DNA from: Sinorhizobium sp. RAC02
GTDB taxonomy: Bacteria > Pseudomonadota > Alphaproteobacteria > Rhizobiales > Rhizobiaceae
Direction of reading: 5' to 3'
Length of the DNA stretch: 64,000 nucleotides
Assembly (NCBI RefSeq): GCF_001713395.1
Contig: NZ_CP016450.1
Span: 2,170,001 to 2,234,000 of the forward strand
The position numbers and the translations under genes are program-made. Each line of letters begins with the position of its first letter. Position 1 is the stretch's first letter. The notes under the pieces are model-generated. The model was not told the DNA's origin, did no database searches, and worked only from the letters and a program-made list of their open reading frames with translations. Shown here one piece after another: positions 9,071 through 18,288 of this stretch.

Positions 9071-9823
9071 ATGTCCCAACCTGTAGAAACCATCCGCCTC
9101 GACCAGCTCCTGCTGAATGCCGGCCTCGTTGCCAGCCGTTCGCGGGCGCGCGATGCAATTTCGCGCGGCACCGTGCGTGTCAACGGCCGCGTCGTCACCA
9201 AGCCAAGCTCCACCTTCCCCGCCTCCGCCGTCATCGAGATCGACGATCCCGCCCAGGCCTATGTCTCGCGCGCGGCGCTGAAGCTGAAGGCTGCGCTCGA
9301 CGCATTCGGGCTTGATCCCACAGGCCTCGACTGTCTCGACATCGGCGCCTCGACGGGCGGCTTCACGGATATCCTGCTGGAGCGCGGTGCTGCGCATGTC
9401 ATCGCGGTCGATGTCGGCCATGATCAGCTTCACCCGCGGCTGCGGGCCGACGAGCGCATCACCAATTACGAAGGCCTGAACGCCCGCGTGCTCGAGGAAG
9501 ACCATCTCGAAGACCGCACGATCGGCGCGGTCGTCTCCGACGTCTCCTTCATCTCGCTGAAGCTGGCGCTGCCGCCGGCCCTGACCTTCGCCGAACCGGG
9601 CGCTTTCTGCGTGCTGCTCGTCAAGCCGCAGTTCGAGGCCGGCCGCGAGGCGATCAGCAAGGCGGGGCTTCTCAAGGATCCGGACAGCGCGCCGGCGGTT
9701 GCGGCCGAGCTGGAACGCTGGCTCACGGAAGACATGGGCTGGCAGAGCCTCGGCCTCATCCCCTCGCCCATTACCGGCGGTGACGGCAATGTCGAGTTCC
9801 TTCTCGGAGGCCGCAAGCCATGA
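9071..9823 (+). CDS. tlyA: TlyA-family rRNA 2'-O-methyltransferase
   Basis: A 250-residue protein with an N-terminal S4 RNA-binding domain (RLDQLLLNAGLVASRSRARDAI, about residues 9-68) and a FtsJ/RrmJ-type methyltransferase domain: SAM motif DIGASTGGFTDILLERGA and DVSFISL, LLVKPQFE. TlyA enzymes 2'-O-methylate cytidines in 16S and 23S rRNA; some homologues are annotated as hemolysins. Its stop overlaps the start of the next methyltransferase by four bases (ATGA), so the two are translationally coupled. In relatives tlyA lies near dxs, which fits its position here although several accessory genes intervene. Confidence 0.9.
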   Translation: MSQPVETIRLDQLLLNAGLVASRSRARDAISRGTVRVNGRVVTKPSSTFPASAVIEIDDPAQAYVSRAALKLKAALDAFGLDPTGLDCLDIGASTGGFTDILLERGAAHVIAVDVGHDQLHPRLRADERITNYEGLNARVLEEDHLEDRTIGAVVSDVSFISLKLALPPALTFAEPGAFCVLLVKPQFEAGREAISKAGLLKDPDSAPAVAAELERWLTEDMGWQSLGLIPSPITGGDGNVEFLLGGRKP

Positions 9824-11070
9824 CGACGGAGACGCTCACCATCGCCCGTCTCGGCAGTGGCGGCGACGGGATAGCCGAGACGACGGACGGTCCGGTCTAT
9901 GTGCCCTTCACCCTGCCCGGCGAGACGGTCGCCGTCGCCCGCGTGAAGAGCCACGGCACCATCATGTCCATGTCAGTCACCTCGCCCGACCGGGTCGAGC
10001 CGCCCTGCGTGCATTTCGGCCCTGATGGCAAGAACGGCACCTGCGGCGGCTGCACCTTGCAGCATGCGGGCGATGCGCTCTATCACGATTTCAAGCGTAA
10101 CCTCGTCGTGCAGGCCCTCAAGTCGAAGGGCCTGACACCGGAAGTGGCGCCGCTGGTCATTGCCCGCCCGGGCGAACGCCGCCGCGTCGTCTTCACCGCG
10201 CGCAAGACGGAAAAAGGCGTGCTGCTCGGCTTCAACCAGGCCGGCAGCCATCATATCGTCTCGATCGACCACTGTCCGATCAGCAGTGACGGCATCATCT
10301 CCCAGCTCGAGGCAATCCGCCGGGTCGCCGGCGCCATCGCGACCTCGGCCGAGCCGTTCCGCGTGACCGTGCTTGAAACCGCCCCCGGCCTCGACCTCGC
10401 CTTCGAAGGCGTGAAGAAGGTGGGAGACAAGGAGCGCCGCGCCGTCACCGAATGCGTGCTCTCGCTGCGCAGCATCGCGCGCGTTTCCAGCGACGGTGAA
10501 ATCCTCATCGAGCCCCAGAAACCGGAGATCGATTTCGCCGGAGTGCGCGTCTCGCCGCCCGCTGGCGGTTTCACGCAGGCGACGAAGCCCGCCGAGGATG
10601 CCATGTCCGAACTGGTGCTGGCGGCCCTCGGCAAGGCCAAGCGCGTTGCCGACCTGTTCGCCGGCTCCGGCACGTTTGCCTTGCGCATCGCCCGGCAGGC
10701 CAAGGTGCATGCGGTGGAAGGCGAGGAGAAGGCGCTGAAGGCGCTGGATCATGCTGCCCGCAACACGCAGGGCCTGAAGCCCGTGACGGTGGAAAGGCGC
10801 GACCTCTTCCGCCGACCGCTGATGGCCTCAGAACTGAAGGTCTACGACGCCGTCGTGTTCGATCCGCCGCGCGCGGGGGCGGAAGACCAGTGCAAGGAAC
10901 TCGCCCGGTCCGGCGTGAAGACCATCGTCGCCGTGTCGTGCAATCCCGTCAGCCTTGCCCGCGACCTCGCGATCCTGACGGCCGCCGGCTACCGCATTCG
11001 TATCGTGACGCCAATCGACCAGTTCCTCTGGTCGGCCCATGTCGAGGCCGTGGCGGTGCTGCAGAAGTAA
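9820..11070 (+). CDS. class I SAM-dependent RNA methyltransferase (TrmA/RlmD family)
   Basis: A 416-residue RNA m5U-methyltransferase-like protein. It begins with a TRAM-like segment (IARLGSGGDGIAE, YVPFTLPGETV), followed by a cysteine cluster CxxxxxxCGGC (near HFGPDGKNGTCGGCTLQH) that fits an iron-sulfur site of the RlmC/RlmD type. The C-terminal methyltransferase has DLFAGSGTFAL (SAM) and VFDPPRAGAEDQ plus the catalytic Cys motif VAVSCNP. Targets in rRNA or tRNA cannot be chosen from sequence; RlmD-like is the best guess. Four-base overlap with tlyA. Confidence 0.88.
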   Translation: MTTETLTIARLGSGGDGIAETTDGPVYVPFTLPGETVAVARVKSHGTIMSMSVTSPDRVEPPCVHFGPDGKNGTCGGCTLQHAGDALYHDFKRNLVVQALKSKGLTPEVAPLVIARPGERRRVVFTARKTEKGVLLGFNQAGSHHIVSIDHCPISSDGIISQLEAIRRVAGAIATSAEPFRVTVLETAPGLDLAFEGVKKVGDKERRAVTECVLSLRSIARVSSDGEILIEPQKPEIDFAGVRVSPPAGGFTQATKPAEDAMSELVLAALGKAKRVADLFAGSGTFALRIARQAKVHAVEGEEKALKALDHAARNTQGLKPVTVERRDLFRRPLMASELKVYDAVVFDPPRAGAEDQCKELARSGVKTIVAVSCNPVSLARDLAILTAAGYRIRIVTPIDQFLWSAHVEAVAVLQK

Positions 11071-11131
11071 CCAGGCATTCTGCCGTTCCATTGTGCACGA
11101 CGCGCTCCAGCGGCGGCTAAACCTTCCCCGC

Positions 11132-11830
11132 TCAGGGCCTTGGAACGAGGCCGTCGAGCAGGAAGTCGAGGCCTTTTCGGAAAGCGCCGTCCCAATCGTT
11201 ATCCAACAGCAGACGCGAGCGTTCGATCGTCGGGTACTGTTCGCCGAGACGTGTCAGGCGCTGCTGCGCGGCGGCCTTGTCGTCGTCCGAAAGGTTGAAG
11301 CTCGCCCGGGTGATGGTGGCGCCCATCACATAGTTCCAGAGCGACCATATCGCGGCGTTCAGGTCTGTCTCCGCGACACCGGCCGCGGACAAGGCTTTGC
11401 TCAGCAATTCCAGTCGAGCGAGGATGTTCGGGCCAAGTGCCCGGCGCGGCAGCAGCGATGCCGACCAGGGATGGCGCAGCATGCTGGCGCGCCAGTCTTC
11501 CAGCATGTGAACGACATCGCCGCGCCAGTCTTGTGTGTCGGCCAGTTGCGCCGGCCCGCGATAATCCAGCACCGAATCGAGCGCCAGATCGAAAACCTTC
11601 TCCTTGTTGTCGACGTGCCAATAGAGGCTCATCGCGCCTGCGCCGAGGCGATCGGCCAGGCGGCGCATTTTCAAGCCCTCGATGCCTTCGGCGTCCAGCA
11701 GGTCGACCGCGGTCGCCACGATCCGGTCCAGGGAGAGAGGCGGTTCAGTGCGCGGTTCCTGCGCGGGCTGCGGTGTCGCCTCTGCCGGTTGAAATCCCTT
11801 GCCCCGAGCGCCGCTGCGTTTGGTTGTCAT
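11132..11830 (-). CDS. TetR-family transcriptional regulator
   Basis: A 232-residue repressor. After a basic, proline-rich N-terminus the HTH spans about residues 40-85: LDRIVATAVDLLDAEGIEG, MRRLADRLGAGAMSLYWHVDNKEK, the recognition helix pattern AMSLYWHV being typical of TetR-class proteins with a tetracycline-repressor-like C-terminal domain. The start at 11830 follows AGGAAAG; a frame extension to 11962 would cross the operator and is unlikely to be translated. It is divergent from the Rid-like gene, and the shared 189-base gap contains a double palindrome that it probably binds. Confidence 0.88.
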   Translation of the reverse strand: MTTKRSGARGKGFQPAEATPQPAQEPRTEPPLSLDRIVATAVDLLDAEGIEGLKMRRLADRLGAGAMSLYWHVDNKEKVFDLALDSVLDYRGPAQLADTQDWRGDVVHMLEDWRASMLRHPWSASLLPRRALGPNILARLELLSKALSAAGVAETDLNAAIWSLWNYVMGATITRASFNLSDDDKAAAQQRLTRLGEQYPTIERSRLLLDNDWDGAFRKGLDFLLDGLVPRP

Positions 11831-11899
11831 CCGACTTTCCTGCTGATCAGACCATCGATTTAAGCCGACAAGAATCGAATGTCGATTCCGAGCGATTGA

Positions 11900-11941
11900 C
11901 TCGTACGATGTACGATGCAATTTAATCGTACATCGTACGAG
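11900..11941. promoter_or_regulatory. double TetR operator
   Basis: A perfect inverted repeat with 17-base arms (CTCGTACGATGTACGAT and its reverse complement) and an 8-base spacer. Each arm itself contains a 15-base palindrome TCGTAC-N3-GTACGA (11901-11915 and 11926-11940), centres 25 bases apart. That looks like two adjacent TetR-dimer sites. It lies in the divergent gap, 70 bases from the tetR start and 78 bases from the Rid-like start, placed to control both promoters. Confidence 0.85.
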
Positions 11942-12019
11942 AAAATTTGGAAATGCGTTCAATCAACCCGGCCGGCCACGAGATACCATTGCTCGGAGCT
12001 CCCGGAGCCAGGAAAAAAC

Positions 12020-12502
12020 ATGTCACGCACAATCAGGCAGCTGCTTATCGGAGGGCTACTCATCATGACCACGGGCATTTCCACGACGGCGACAGCGAGT
12101 GATCTCAAGCTGACCATCGTCAATCCGCAAAACCTCTACGATCCGACGCCGAATGGCTACAGCACGGCGGTGATCGTGCCCGGCAACGCCCGGATCGCCT
12201 ATATTTCAGGACAGGGCGGCCAGGACAGCACCGGCGCTTTGTCGCCGGACTTTGCCGTCCAGGTTCAGCAGGCCTACGCGAACCTGCGCACTGCCCTCGA
12301 CGCGCTGGGCGCAAAGCCGGATCAGGTCGCCAAGCTCACGGTCTTTGTCGTCGATCACGACATGTCCAAGCTTGAGGTGCTGACCAGAAACGTCAAGGAG
12401 ATGTTCGGTGCGGCGCTGCCAGCACAGACACTGATCCCCGTTCCCAAACTTGCGATCGACCCCATGCTCTTCGAGGTCGAGGCCGTCGTCGTCCTGGAGT
12501 AA
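12020..12502 (+). CDS. secreted Rid (YjgF/YER057c) family protein
   Basis: A 160-residue protein with a signal peptide (basic start, hydrophobic IGGLLIMTTGIS, cleavage near ATAS) followed by a single RidA-type domain (NPQNLYDP, IAYISGQGG, QVQQAYANLRTALDALGA, TVFVVD, LFEVEAVVVLE). Cytosolic RidA deaminates reactive enamines using an Arg in the P-A-R motif; here the motif is LPAQTLIPV, so that Arg is Gln and deaminase activity is doubtful. The C-terminal Glu is kept. Such Arg-less forms belong to the Rid1-3-like groups. ATG at 12020 follows AGGA. Divergent TetR gene and operator indicate inducible expression. Confidence 0.85.
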   Translation: MSRTIRQLLIGGLLIMTTGISTTATASDLKLTIVNPQNLYDPTPNGYSTAVIVPGNARIAYISGQGGQDSTGALSPDFAVQVQQAYANLRTALDALGAKPDQVAKLTVFVVDHDMSKLEVLTRNVKEMFGAALPAQTLIPVPKLAIDPMLFEVEAVVVLE

Positions 12503-12518
12503 AGCCTTCCGCAATGAA

Positions 12519-12548
12519 CAAAGGCCCGGGATCGCTCCCGGGCCTTTG
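12519..12548. terminator. bidirectional rho-independent terminator
   Basis: A perfect 13-bp stem (CAAAGGCCCGGGA / TCCCGGGCCTTTG) with a TCGC tetraloop between the convergent Rid-like gene (ends 12502) and the chemoreceptor (ends 12567). TTTGTTT follows on the plus strand. Confidence 0.9.
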
Positions 12549-12566
12549 TTTCTGAGATTCAGCCGA

Positions 12567-14660
12567 TCATGCCGCCCGGCGCACCGGGTTGGCGACATAG
12601 GTTGCGCCACCCTGGCCGAGCCGGAACTGCGCCAGCAGCGCGTTGAGGGCTGCGGCCTCGGCGGCGAGGCCGTGGCTCGCGGCGGTCTGTTCCTCCACCA
12701 TGGCGGCGTTCTGCTGCGTGCCCTGGTCCATCGTGTTGACGGCGGTGTTGATTTCCTGGAGACCCGTCGACTGCTCGCGGGCAGCGGTGACGATGGCGTT
12801 GACGTGGCCGTTGATCTCCTGCACCTCGCGCACGATGGCTTCGAGGGCAGCACCCGTCTCATCGACCAGCGAGACGCCGGAGCGGACCTGATCGCTGGAC
12901 GTGGTGATCAGCGCCTTGATCTCCTTCGCCGCATTGGCGGAGCGCTGGGCAAGCTCGCGCACCTCCTGTGCGACGACCGCAAAGCCCTTGCCGGCTTCAC
13001 CGGCACGTGCCGCTTCCACGCCGGCATTCAGCGCCAAGAGGTTGGTCTGGAAGGCGATGTCGTCGATCACGCCGATGATGTTGGTGATCTCGCTCGAGGA
13101 CCTTTCGATGCCCTGCATGGCCGAGACGGCGCGACGCACCACCTCGCCCGACTTTTCGGCACCGGTGCGGGTGCGCGAGACCAGCGAGCCGACCTCTTCC
13201 GCGCGGCGGGTGGAATCCTTCACGGTGGTGGTGATCTCCTCCAGCGCGGCGGCGGTCTCCTCGACGGAGGCGGCCTGCTGCTCCGTGCGGCGGGCGAGGT
13301 CGTCGGCGGCCGTGCGGATTTCCATGGCGCCGGCGTCGATGGCGCGGGCGTTCTGGCCGACCGTCGTCATCGCCGTGTGCAGCTTGGTGACGGAGTGGTT
13401 GAAGTCGGTGCGCAGGCGATCGAGATGGCCGGCGAAGGGGGCATCGATGCGGTGGGCGAGATCGCCCTCCGCCAGCCGACCCAGGCCGTCCGCCAGCGCT
13501 TCGACGGCGTGGTGGATTTCGGCGGCTTCGCGGGCCTTGGCTGCCTCGCGCTCGCGGCGTTCGCTTTCGGACAGCACGCGGCCCTCCTCGGCGGCATTTT
13601 CGAGGCGGGTGCGCTCGATGGCATTGTCGCGGAAGACGGCGACGGCCGCGGCCATGCGGCCGATCTCGTCGGTGCGGTCCTGGCCGGGGATTTCCGTACG
13701 CACGTCACCCGAAGCGAGCTTGTCCATGGCGAGGGTCATCTCCTTGACCGGGCGCACGACGAGGCGCGACAGCACGGTGGCGAGGAAGCCCATCATGACG
13801 ATGACCGCAAGCACGGTGGCGATCGTCGCGGCGATGCGGAACTGGTCGATAGCCGCGAAAGCCATGCCGCTGTCGATGGTGAAACCGAGATACCATTCCA
13901 CCGACGGCAGGCCGGTGACCGGCACGAAGGAGACCAGCACCGGCTTGCCGGCATAGGTCGTGTGCGCGATGCCGCCGCCGATGGCGGGCGTCGCCTCTGG
14001 GAAGGCATCGCCAAGCGTCTTGGTGACGAGCGCCTTGTCCTGGTGGACGAGAACCTGACCGTCCTTGTTGACCAGAAAGGCGAAGCCCATGCCGCCGAGA
14101 TCGACCGAATTGACCATCTCGACGAGGGATTTCAGCGAAAAGTCGCTGCCGGCGACACCGACGAGCGTGCCATCGCGCTTGACCGGCACGGCGGCGCTGA
14201 TGATCAGGTCGTTGGTGGAGGCGTCGATATAGGGCTCCGTCAGCACGCTGCCGTTCGCCTTGACGGCATCCTGATACCAGGGACGCTGGCGCGGGTCGTA
14301 GCCCTCCGGCATCTCCGACTTCGGCCATTGGGTGAAGATGCCCGCTTCGTCGCCGACATAGGTGGTCATGAACTGGCCGACCAGCACGTCGTTTTGCAGC
14401 ACTGCCTCGATGCCGGCGGGATCGGCGGCCTTGCCAGCGGCATTGCCCGCCATTTCGGTCAGCGCCACGCGGGCGTTCAGCCAGTTGGCAATGCTTTGGG
14501 CCGCCTGCTTGCCGGAACTGTCGATGCTTTCCTCGACGGAATTCGTCAGCACGCTGCGTTGCAGGCTATCGATATAGACGGAGAAGCCGGTAAAGGCGGC
14601 AATAACGACGAGAGACGCGACGACGAGGATGCGCGTCATCAGATTGGAGCGCTTGGACAT
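12567..14660 (-). CDS. methyl-accepting chemotaxis protein, dCache sensor type
   Basis: A 697-residue chemoreceptor. TM1 is near residues 10-28. The periplasmic part carries a double-Cache domain: [12 protein letters not shown] (the dCache_1 signature), [16 protein letters not shown] and VAGSDFSL. A second TM (about 286-306) leads to HAMP and the signalling domain with [19 protein letters not shown]. dCache_1 receptors commonly sense amino acids or related amines, but the ligand is not determined. Unlike the other receptor in this window it ends in PVRRAA, with no xWxxF tether. ATG at 14660 follows AAGGAA. A CtrA-type box lies 142 bases upstream. Confidence 0.92.
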   Translation of the reverse strand: MSKRSNLMTRILVVASLVVIAAFTGFSVYIDSLQRSVLTNSVEESIDSSGKQAAQSIANWLNARVALTEMAGNAAGKAADPAGIEAVLQNDVLVGQFMTTYVGDEAGIFTQWPKSEMPEGYDPRQRPWYQDAVKANGSVLTEPYIDASTNDLIISAAVPVKRDGTLVGVAGSDFSLKSLVEMVNSVDLGGMGFAFLVNKDGQVLVHQDKALVTKTLGDAFPEATPAIGGGIAHTTYAGKPVLVSFVPVTGLPSVEWYLGFTIDSGMAFAAIDQFRIAATIATVLAVIVMMGFLATVLSRLVVRPVKEMTLAMDKLASGDVRTEIPGQDRTDEIGRMAAAVAVFRDNAIERTRLENAAEEGRVLSESERREREAAKAREAAEIHHAVEALADGLGRLAEGDLAHRIDAPFAGHLDRLRTDFNHSVTKLHTAMTTVGQNARAIDAGAMEIRTAADDLARRTEQQAASVEETAAALEEITTTVKDSTRRAEEVGSLVSRTRTGAEKSGEVVRRAVSAMQGIERSSSEITNIIGVIDDIAFQTNLLALNAGVEAARAGEAGKGFAVVAQEVRELAQRSANAAKEIKALITTSSDQVRSGVSLVDETGAALEAIVREVQEINGHVNAIVTAAREQSTGLQEINTAVNTMDQGTQQNAAMVEEQTAASHGLAAEAAALNALLAQFRLGQGGATYVANPVRRAA

Positions 14661-14801
14661 GGGGCGCGATGTTCCTTCGGGGCGCGCTCCGCCAGAGGGC
14701 GGTAACGCGATGCTGAACGGCATGCCGGAGGGCGAGGATCGGACGCATCATGCGGCCGCCGGCAGGACGCCGGAGAGTGGCCGCACCATAGGAAAACGTG
14801 T

Positions 14802-14816
14802 TTAAGAGCCTGTTAA
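14802..14816. promoter_or_regulatory. candidate CtrA box TTAA-N7-TTAA
   Basis: TTAA (14802-14805), seven bases, TTAA (14813-14816): an exact match to the core of the alphaproteobacterial CtrA site. It is in the 199-base gap upstream of the dCache chemoreceptor (start 14660). CtrA commonly controls motility and chemotaxis genes in this class. Short AT-rich motifs occur by chance, so this is a proposal only. Confidence 0.4.
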
Positions 14817-14859
14817 AATTGACAGACCACAAATCGCAAACGGCTTGCCGGATGCCCCC

Positions 14860-15615
14860 TCAGCGCCGTGCCATGAAGGCCTCGAAGGCGGCGCGGGCTT
14901 CCGGGCTTTTCAGCTGTGCCGCGAAGTGCCCCGCCTCCTCGTCGATCCGGGCGGCGACGTCGGCCCGGTCGCCACGGATGAGGTTTCGCGCGATGGCGAG
15001 CGCCTGCGGGGGCTTGGCGGCCAAGCGCTTTGCGGCCGCCAGCGCCTGCTCCTCCACCGCGGCCGGCTCGACGACGGCGTAGATGAGCCCGGCATCCCGT
15101 GCAGCTGTCGCAGAAAAACCGTCACCCGCAGCAAGCAGTGCGAAGGCGCGCTGGTGACCCATCAGGCGTGGCGCAAACAGGCTGGAGGCCGCTTCCGGCA
15201 CCAGCGCCAGATCGACGAAGGGCGTGCGGAATTCTGTGCGGATCGAGGCATAGGTCAGGTCGCAATGCAGATGGATCGTCGTGCCGATACCGATCGCCAG
15301 GCCATCGACGCCGGAAACGAGCGGCTTCGTATGGGCGGCGAGCGCATGGAGAAAGTCTATGACCTCGCGACCCATCGTGCCGCCCATGGCAAACGCCATG
15401 AAATCGTTGAGGTCGTTGCCGGCGGAAAAGCAGCCTTCCGAGCCGAGGAAGACGGTGGCGCGCACGCTTTCATCCGCGTCACCCGCCTTCAGCGCGTCCG
15501 TCATCGCCTGGTACATGGCGCGTGTGATGGCGTTCTTCTTTTCCACGCGGTTGAGGCGGATTACCTGCACACCGGGAGCATTTTCCGGGCGTTCGATCAG
15601 AATATGGTCGGTCAT
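14860..15615 (-). CDS. enoyl-CoA hydratase/isomerase family protein
   Basis: A 251-residue crotonase. Visible are NRVEKKNAI near the N-terminus, the oxyanion-hole region GSEGCFSAGNDLNDF, and LVSGVDGLAIGIGTTIHLHCDL, the second oxyanion segment. In the usual catalytic site (E/D at the third segment) the sequence is FVDLALVPEAASS, lacking a Glu pair typical of hydratases, so isomerase or another crotonase activity is possible. ATG at 15615 follows an AAGGAAAAA site and lies 10 bases after the acyl-CoA dehydrogenase stop, so the two form an operon for acyl-CoA (fatty acid or branched-chain) oxidation. Confidence 0.85.
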   Translation of the reverse strand: MTDHILIERPENAPGVQVIRLNRVEKKNAITRAMYQAMTDALKAGDADESVRATVFLGSEGCFSAGNDLNDFMAFAMGGTMGREVIDFLHALAAHTKPLVSGVDGLAIGIGTTIHLHCDLTYASIRTEFRTPFVDLALVPEAASSLFAPRLMGHQRAFALLAAGDGFSATAARDAGLIYAVVEPAAVEEQALAAAKRLAAKPPQALAIARNLIRGDRADVAARIDEEAGHFAAQLKSPEARAAFEAFMARR

Positions 15616-15625
15616 GCTTTTTCCT

Positions 15626-17398
15626 TCAGCCCAGAACCGTACGCGCCGCCGCAAGGCTTGCGGCACCGCTCATGACACGGTCCTTGAGCGCGACCGTTTC
15701 CCCGATGACATTTTCCGCGGCAAAGCGGCAGAGGGCTGCGCGTTCCGAATTGCGACCGTCGCCGCCATCGGCGAGCGCGCCCTTGGCGAGATAGGCGCCG
15801 GTCAGCACCAGACCGAAGAGCCGTTGATACGGCGTGGCGCCGGCCAGCGCTTCGGCCTGCTTGCCCTCGGCGAGCGTGGCAAGCAGCCATTCGGTGGCGG
15901 CTTCGAGGTCTGCGATGCTGGCTTCCAGGCGCGCGCCGGTGTCGCCGAGTTCAGGCGTGTTCGCCGCGCGGGCCCTCGCTGCAATGTCGCGCAGTTCGGC
16001 GATGAAGCCGCGGATGTGACTACCCTCGGCGAGCGGCAGCTTGCGGGTCACGAGGTCGATGGCCTGGATGCCGTTCGTGCCCTCGTAGATCGGCGCGATA
16101 CGGGCGTCGCGATAGAGGCGAGCGGCACCCGTCTCCTCGATGAAGCCCATGCCGCCATGCACCTGCACGCCAAGCGAGGAGACATCGACACCGGCATCAG
16201 TGGCAAAGCTTTTCGCGATGGGGGTGAGCAGGCTGGCGCGGTCGGTCCAGTGTTCTGCATCATCGCCATGCGACAGATCGACGGCGTGGGCGCAGGCATA
16301 GGTGATGGCCCGCGCACCCTGGGTCAGCACCTTCATGGTCAGCAGCATGCGGGCGACGTCCGGGTGCTCGATGATCGGGCTCATGCCGGCCCCCTGCCAG
16401 CCGGGTGCCTTGCCCTGCGTGCGCTCCTTGGCATAGGCGATCGCCTTCTGCGTCGCGGCTTCGGCAATCGCCACGCCCTGCATGCCGACGGCAAGGCGGG
16501 CGTTGTTCATCATGGTGAACATGCAGGCAAGGCCGCGGTTCTCCTCGCCGATCAGCCAGCCGATGGCGCCCGGCTCGTCACCGAAGCGGCCGTCGCCGTA
16601 GATCATGGTGCAGGTCGGCGAAGCGTGGATGCCGAGCTTGTGTTCGATGGAATGGCAATGCGCATCGTTGCGAGGCCCCAGCGAACCGTCTTCGTTCACG
16701 AGGAATTTCGGCACCAGGAAGAGCGAGATGCCGCGCGTGCCGGCCGGCGCATCCGGCAGGCGGGCAAGCACCAGATGCACGATGTTGTCGGTAAAATCGT
16801 GTTCGCCATAGGTGATGAAGATCTTCTGGCCAAAGAGACGGTAGGTGCCGTCGTCGCGGCGTTCGGCGCGGGTCTTCATGACGCCGAGATCCGAGCCGGC
16901 ATGCGGTTCGGTGAGATTCATCGAACCCATCCATTCACCCGAGACCATTTTGGGCAGATAGGTGCTCTTGAGGTGGTCGGAACCGTGCGCCGTCAGCGCC
17001 TCGATCGCGCCGATCGTCAGCGTCGGGCCGATCGCGAAAGCCATCGAGCCGCTGTTCCACATTTCAAGCGCTGCGACATGCAGCATGTGCGGCAGGCCCT
17101 GGCCGCCGAAGTCCGGCGAGGCCGTCAGCGAGTTCCAGCCGCCTTCCGCCCAGGCCTTGTAGAGCGCCGGCCAGCCATCGGGCATGGAGACGTTGCCGTC
17201 GACGAAACGCGCACCTTGCGTGTCACCGATCGCCGCGAGCGGCGCGACTTCCTCGGTCGCGAACCGGCCGGCTTCTGACAGGATGGCATCGACGAGGTCG
17301 TCGGTGAGGTCGCCGAGATGGCCCCCGTCAAGCGCCGGCGTCAGCCCCGCGACGTGTTTCAGCGTGAACGCAATCTCCTCGACCGGCGCCTTGTACAT
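15626..17398 (-). CDS. acyl-CoA dehydrogenase, long (DmdC-like) form
   Basis: A 590-residue FAD flavoprotein, longer than the ~380-residue short-chain enzymes. Signatures include [20 protein letters not shown] (FAD/substrate loop), [35 protein letters not shown] and [13 protein letters not shown], with the catalytic Glu expected in YEGTNGIQ. The extra C-terminal helical domain (residues about 470-590) is the ACAD C-terminal extension seen in DmdC/AidB-like and long-chain members. The substrate is not defined; DmdC-type 3-methylthiopropionyl-CoA or a fatty acyl-CoA are alternatives. First gene of an operon with the crotonase; a 30-base palindrome lies 62 bases upstream. Confidence 0.9.
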   Translation of the reverse strand: MYKAPVEEIAFTLKHVAGLTPALDGGHLGDLTDDLVDAILSEAGRFATEEVAPLAAIGDTQGARFVDGNVSMPDGWPALYKAWAEGGWNSLTASPDFGGQGLPHMLHVAALEMWNSGSMAFAIGPTLTIGAIEALTAHGSDHLKSTYLPKMVSGEWMGSMNLTEPHAGSDLGVMKTRAERRDDGTYRLFGQKIFITYGEHDFTDNIVHLVLARLPDAPAGTRGISLFLVPKFLVNEDGSLGPRNDAHCHSIEHKLGIHASPTCTMIYGDGRFGDEPGAIGWLIGEENRGLACMFTMMNNARLAVGMQGVAIAEAATQKAIAYAKERTQGKAPGWQGAGMSPIIEHPDVARMLLTMKVLTQGARAITYACAHAVDLSHGDDAEHWTDRASLLTPIAKSFATDAGVDVSSLGVQVHGGMGFIEETGAARLYRDARIAPIYEGTNGIQAIDLVTRKLPLAEGSHIRGFIAELRDIAARARAANTPELGDTGARLEASIADLEAATEWLLATLAEGKQAEALAGATPYQRLFGLVLTGAYLAKGALADGGDGRNSERAALCRFAAENVIGETVALKDRVMSGAASLAAARTVLG

Positions 17399-17459
17399 CT
17401 CTATCCTCCTCCATGCGCCCTCCCCGAACGAGCGGGCACGGCGATTTGCTGGCGGGCAG

Positions 17460-17489
17460 ATTATTGATTTTTACGTAAACGTCAATAAT
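17460..17489. promoter_or_regulatory. palindromic operator upstream of the acyl-CoA dehydrogenase
   Basis: A 30-base near-perfect palindrome centred between 17474 and 17475: outer arms ATTATTGA / TCAATAAT and inner TTTACGTAAA, with only a two-base mismatch step between them. It sits 62-91 bases before the start of the acyl-CoA dehydrogenase. The ACGT-centred form recalls sites of MerR-type (LiuR-like) regulators of acyl-CoA catabolism; that assignment is inference and no such regulator gene is in the window. Confidence 0.55.
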
Positions 17490-17584
17490 GCAGACCAAAG
17501 CCTGAAATGCAAAAAGGCCGGCCGGTTGGTGAACCGGTCGACCTGTTTGCTGTGCCGGGACACCGGCAACTTTATGTAAGCCCA

Positions 17585-18151
17585 TCAGCTATACGGCGAA
17601 ATGCACTGCTGGCGCGGGCCGTTGTAAGGCTGGAACGTGTTGTCGTATGCGCGGTAGGAACGATAGCGATTGGCGCACCAGTTCACATGCGAACCGCCGC
17701 CGACATAACCGCGGTCGTTGGCAATCGCGCCACCGATAATGGCACCGGCGCCAAACGCTGCGAGCGGGAACCAGTAGCCATCATGATAGCGGTAGCCGCG
17801 CCGCTGGTAACGATATCCGCGGTGGCCGCCGTACCAACCACGACGATCGCCGCGGTCACGCCAGCCGACATGTCGATTCCGGTCCCATCTACGGCCCTCC
17901 CGCCAGCCGCGATCACCGCGCCATCCGCGGTCACCACGCCAGCCGCGATCGCCGCGCCATCCGCGATCGCCACGTTTGATCCAGCGACGGTGATCGCGAT
18001 CACGCACCAATTGCACATCGCTTCCGCCGGTGGACGTGATGGGCTGGCTGACGGAACTCGCCACCGGCATCGCGTTTGCGGGCACGACGGGCGTTGCGGC
18101 AAACAAAGCCGACATCGCCACGACGATAACTTTTCTCAGCAACTTCATCAC
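17585..18151 (-). CDS. BA14K family protein with GDRGWR repeats
   Basis: A 188-residue secreted protein. A signal peptide ([19 protein letters not shown]) is followed by a low-complexity Arg/Gly/Trp region with four exact GDRGWR repeats (residues 61-84), a hydrophobic glycine stretch ([17 protein letters not shown]), and a C-terminal BA14K module: [30 protein letters not shown]14K is an immunoreactive lectin-like protein first described in Brucella; relatives are common in rhizobia. The two cysteines probably pair. Start may be Met1 or Met2 (18148). Monocistronic. Confidence 0.85.
   Translation of the reverse strand: MMKLLRKVIVVAMSALFAATPVVPANAMPVASSVSQPITSTGGSDVQLVRDRDHRRWIKRGDRGWRGDRGWRGDRGWRGDRGWREGRRWDRNRHVGWRDRGDRRGWYGGHRGYRYQRRGYRYHDGYWFPLAAFGAGAIIGGAIANDRGYVGGGSHVNWCANRYRSYRAYDNTFQPYNGPRQQCISPYS
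17900..17971. repeat. four tandem 18-bp units in the BA14K gene
   Basis: Four in-frame 18-base units encoding GDRGWR. The units differ at a few third positions (CGATC/CGGTC), so they are not freshly duplicated. Copy number may vary between strains. Confidence 0.8.
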
Positions 18152-18272
18152 ACTTCTCCCTAATCAATGCCTCTCAAGCCTTGCTCAAACGGCAATTTGA
18201 ACCTGGAACGCCTTGGAGTCCCTTTCGTTCCATATGTGTTTGTCGGCCTTCCTATTCAATGCGCCGCCAGCA

Positions 18273-18288
18273 TTAGCGCTCCATTAAC
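18273..18288 (+). promoter_or_regulatory. candidate CtrA box TTAG-N7-TTAAC
   Basis: TTAG at 18273, seven bases, TTAAC at 18284: one mismatch to TTAA-N7-TTAAC, ending 57 bases before the lysozyme start. Cell-cycle control of a peptidoglycan hydrolase by CtrA would make sense, but this is sequence resemblance only. Confidence 0.35.
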
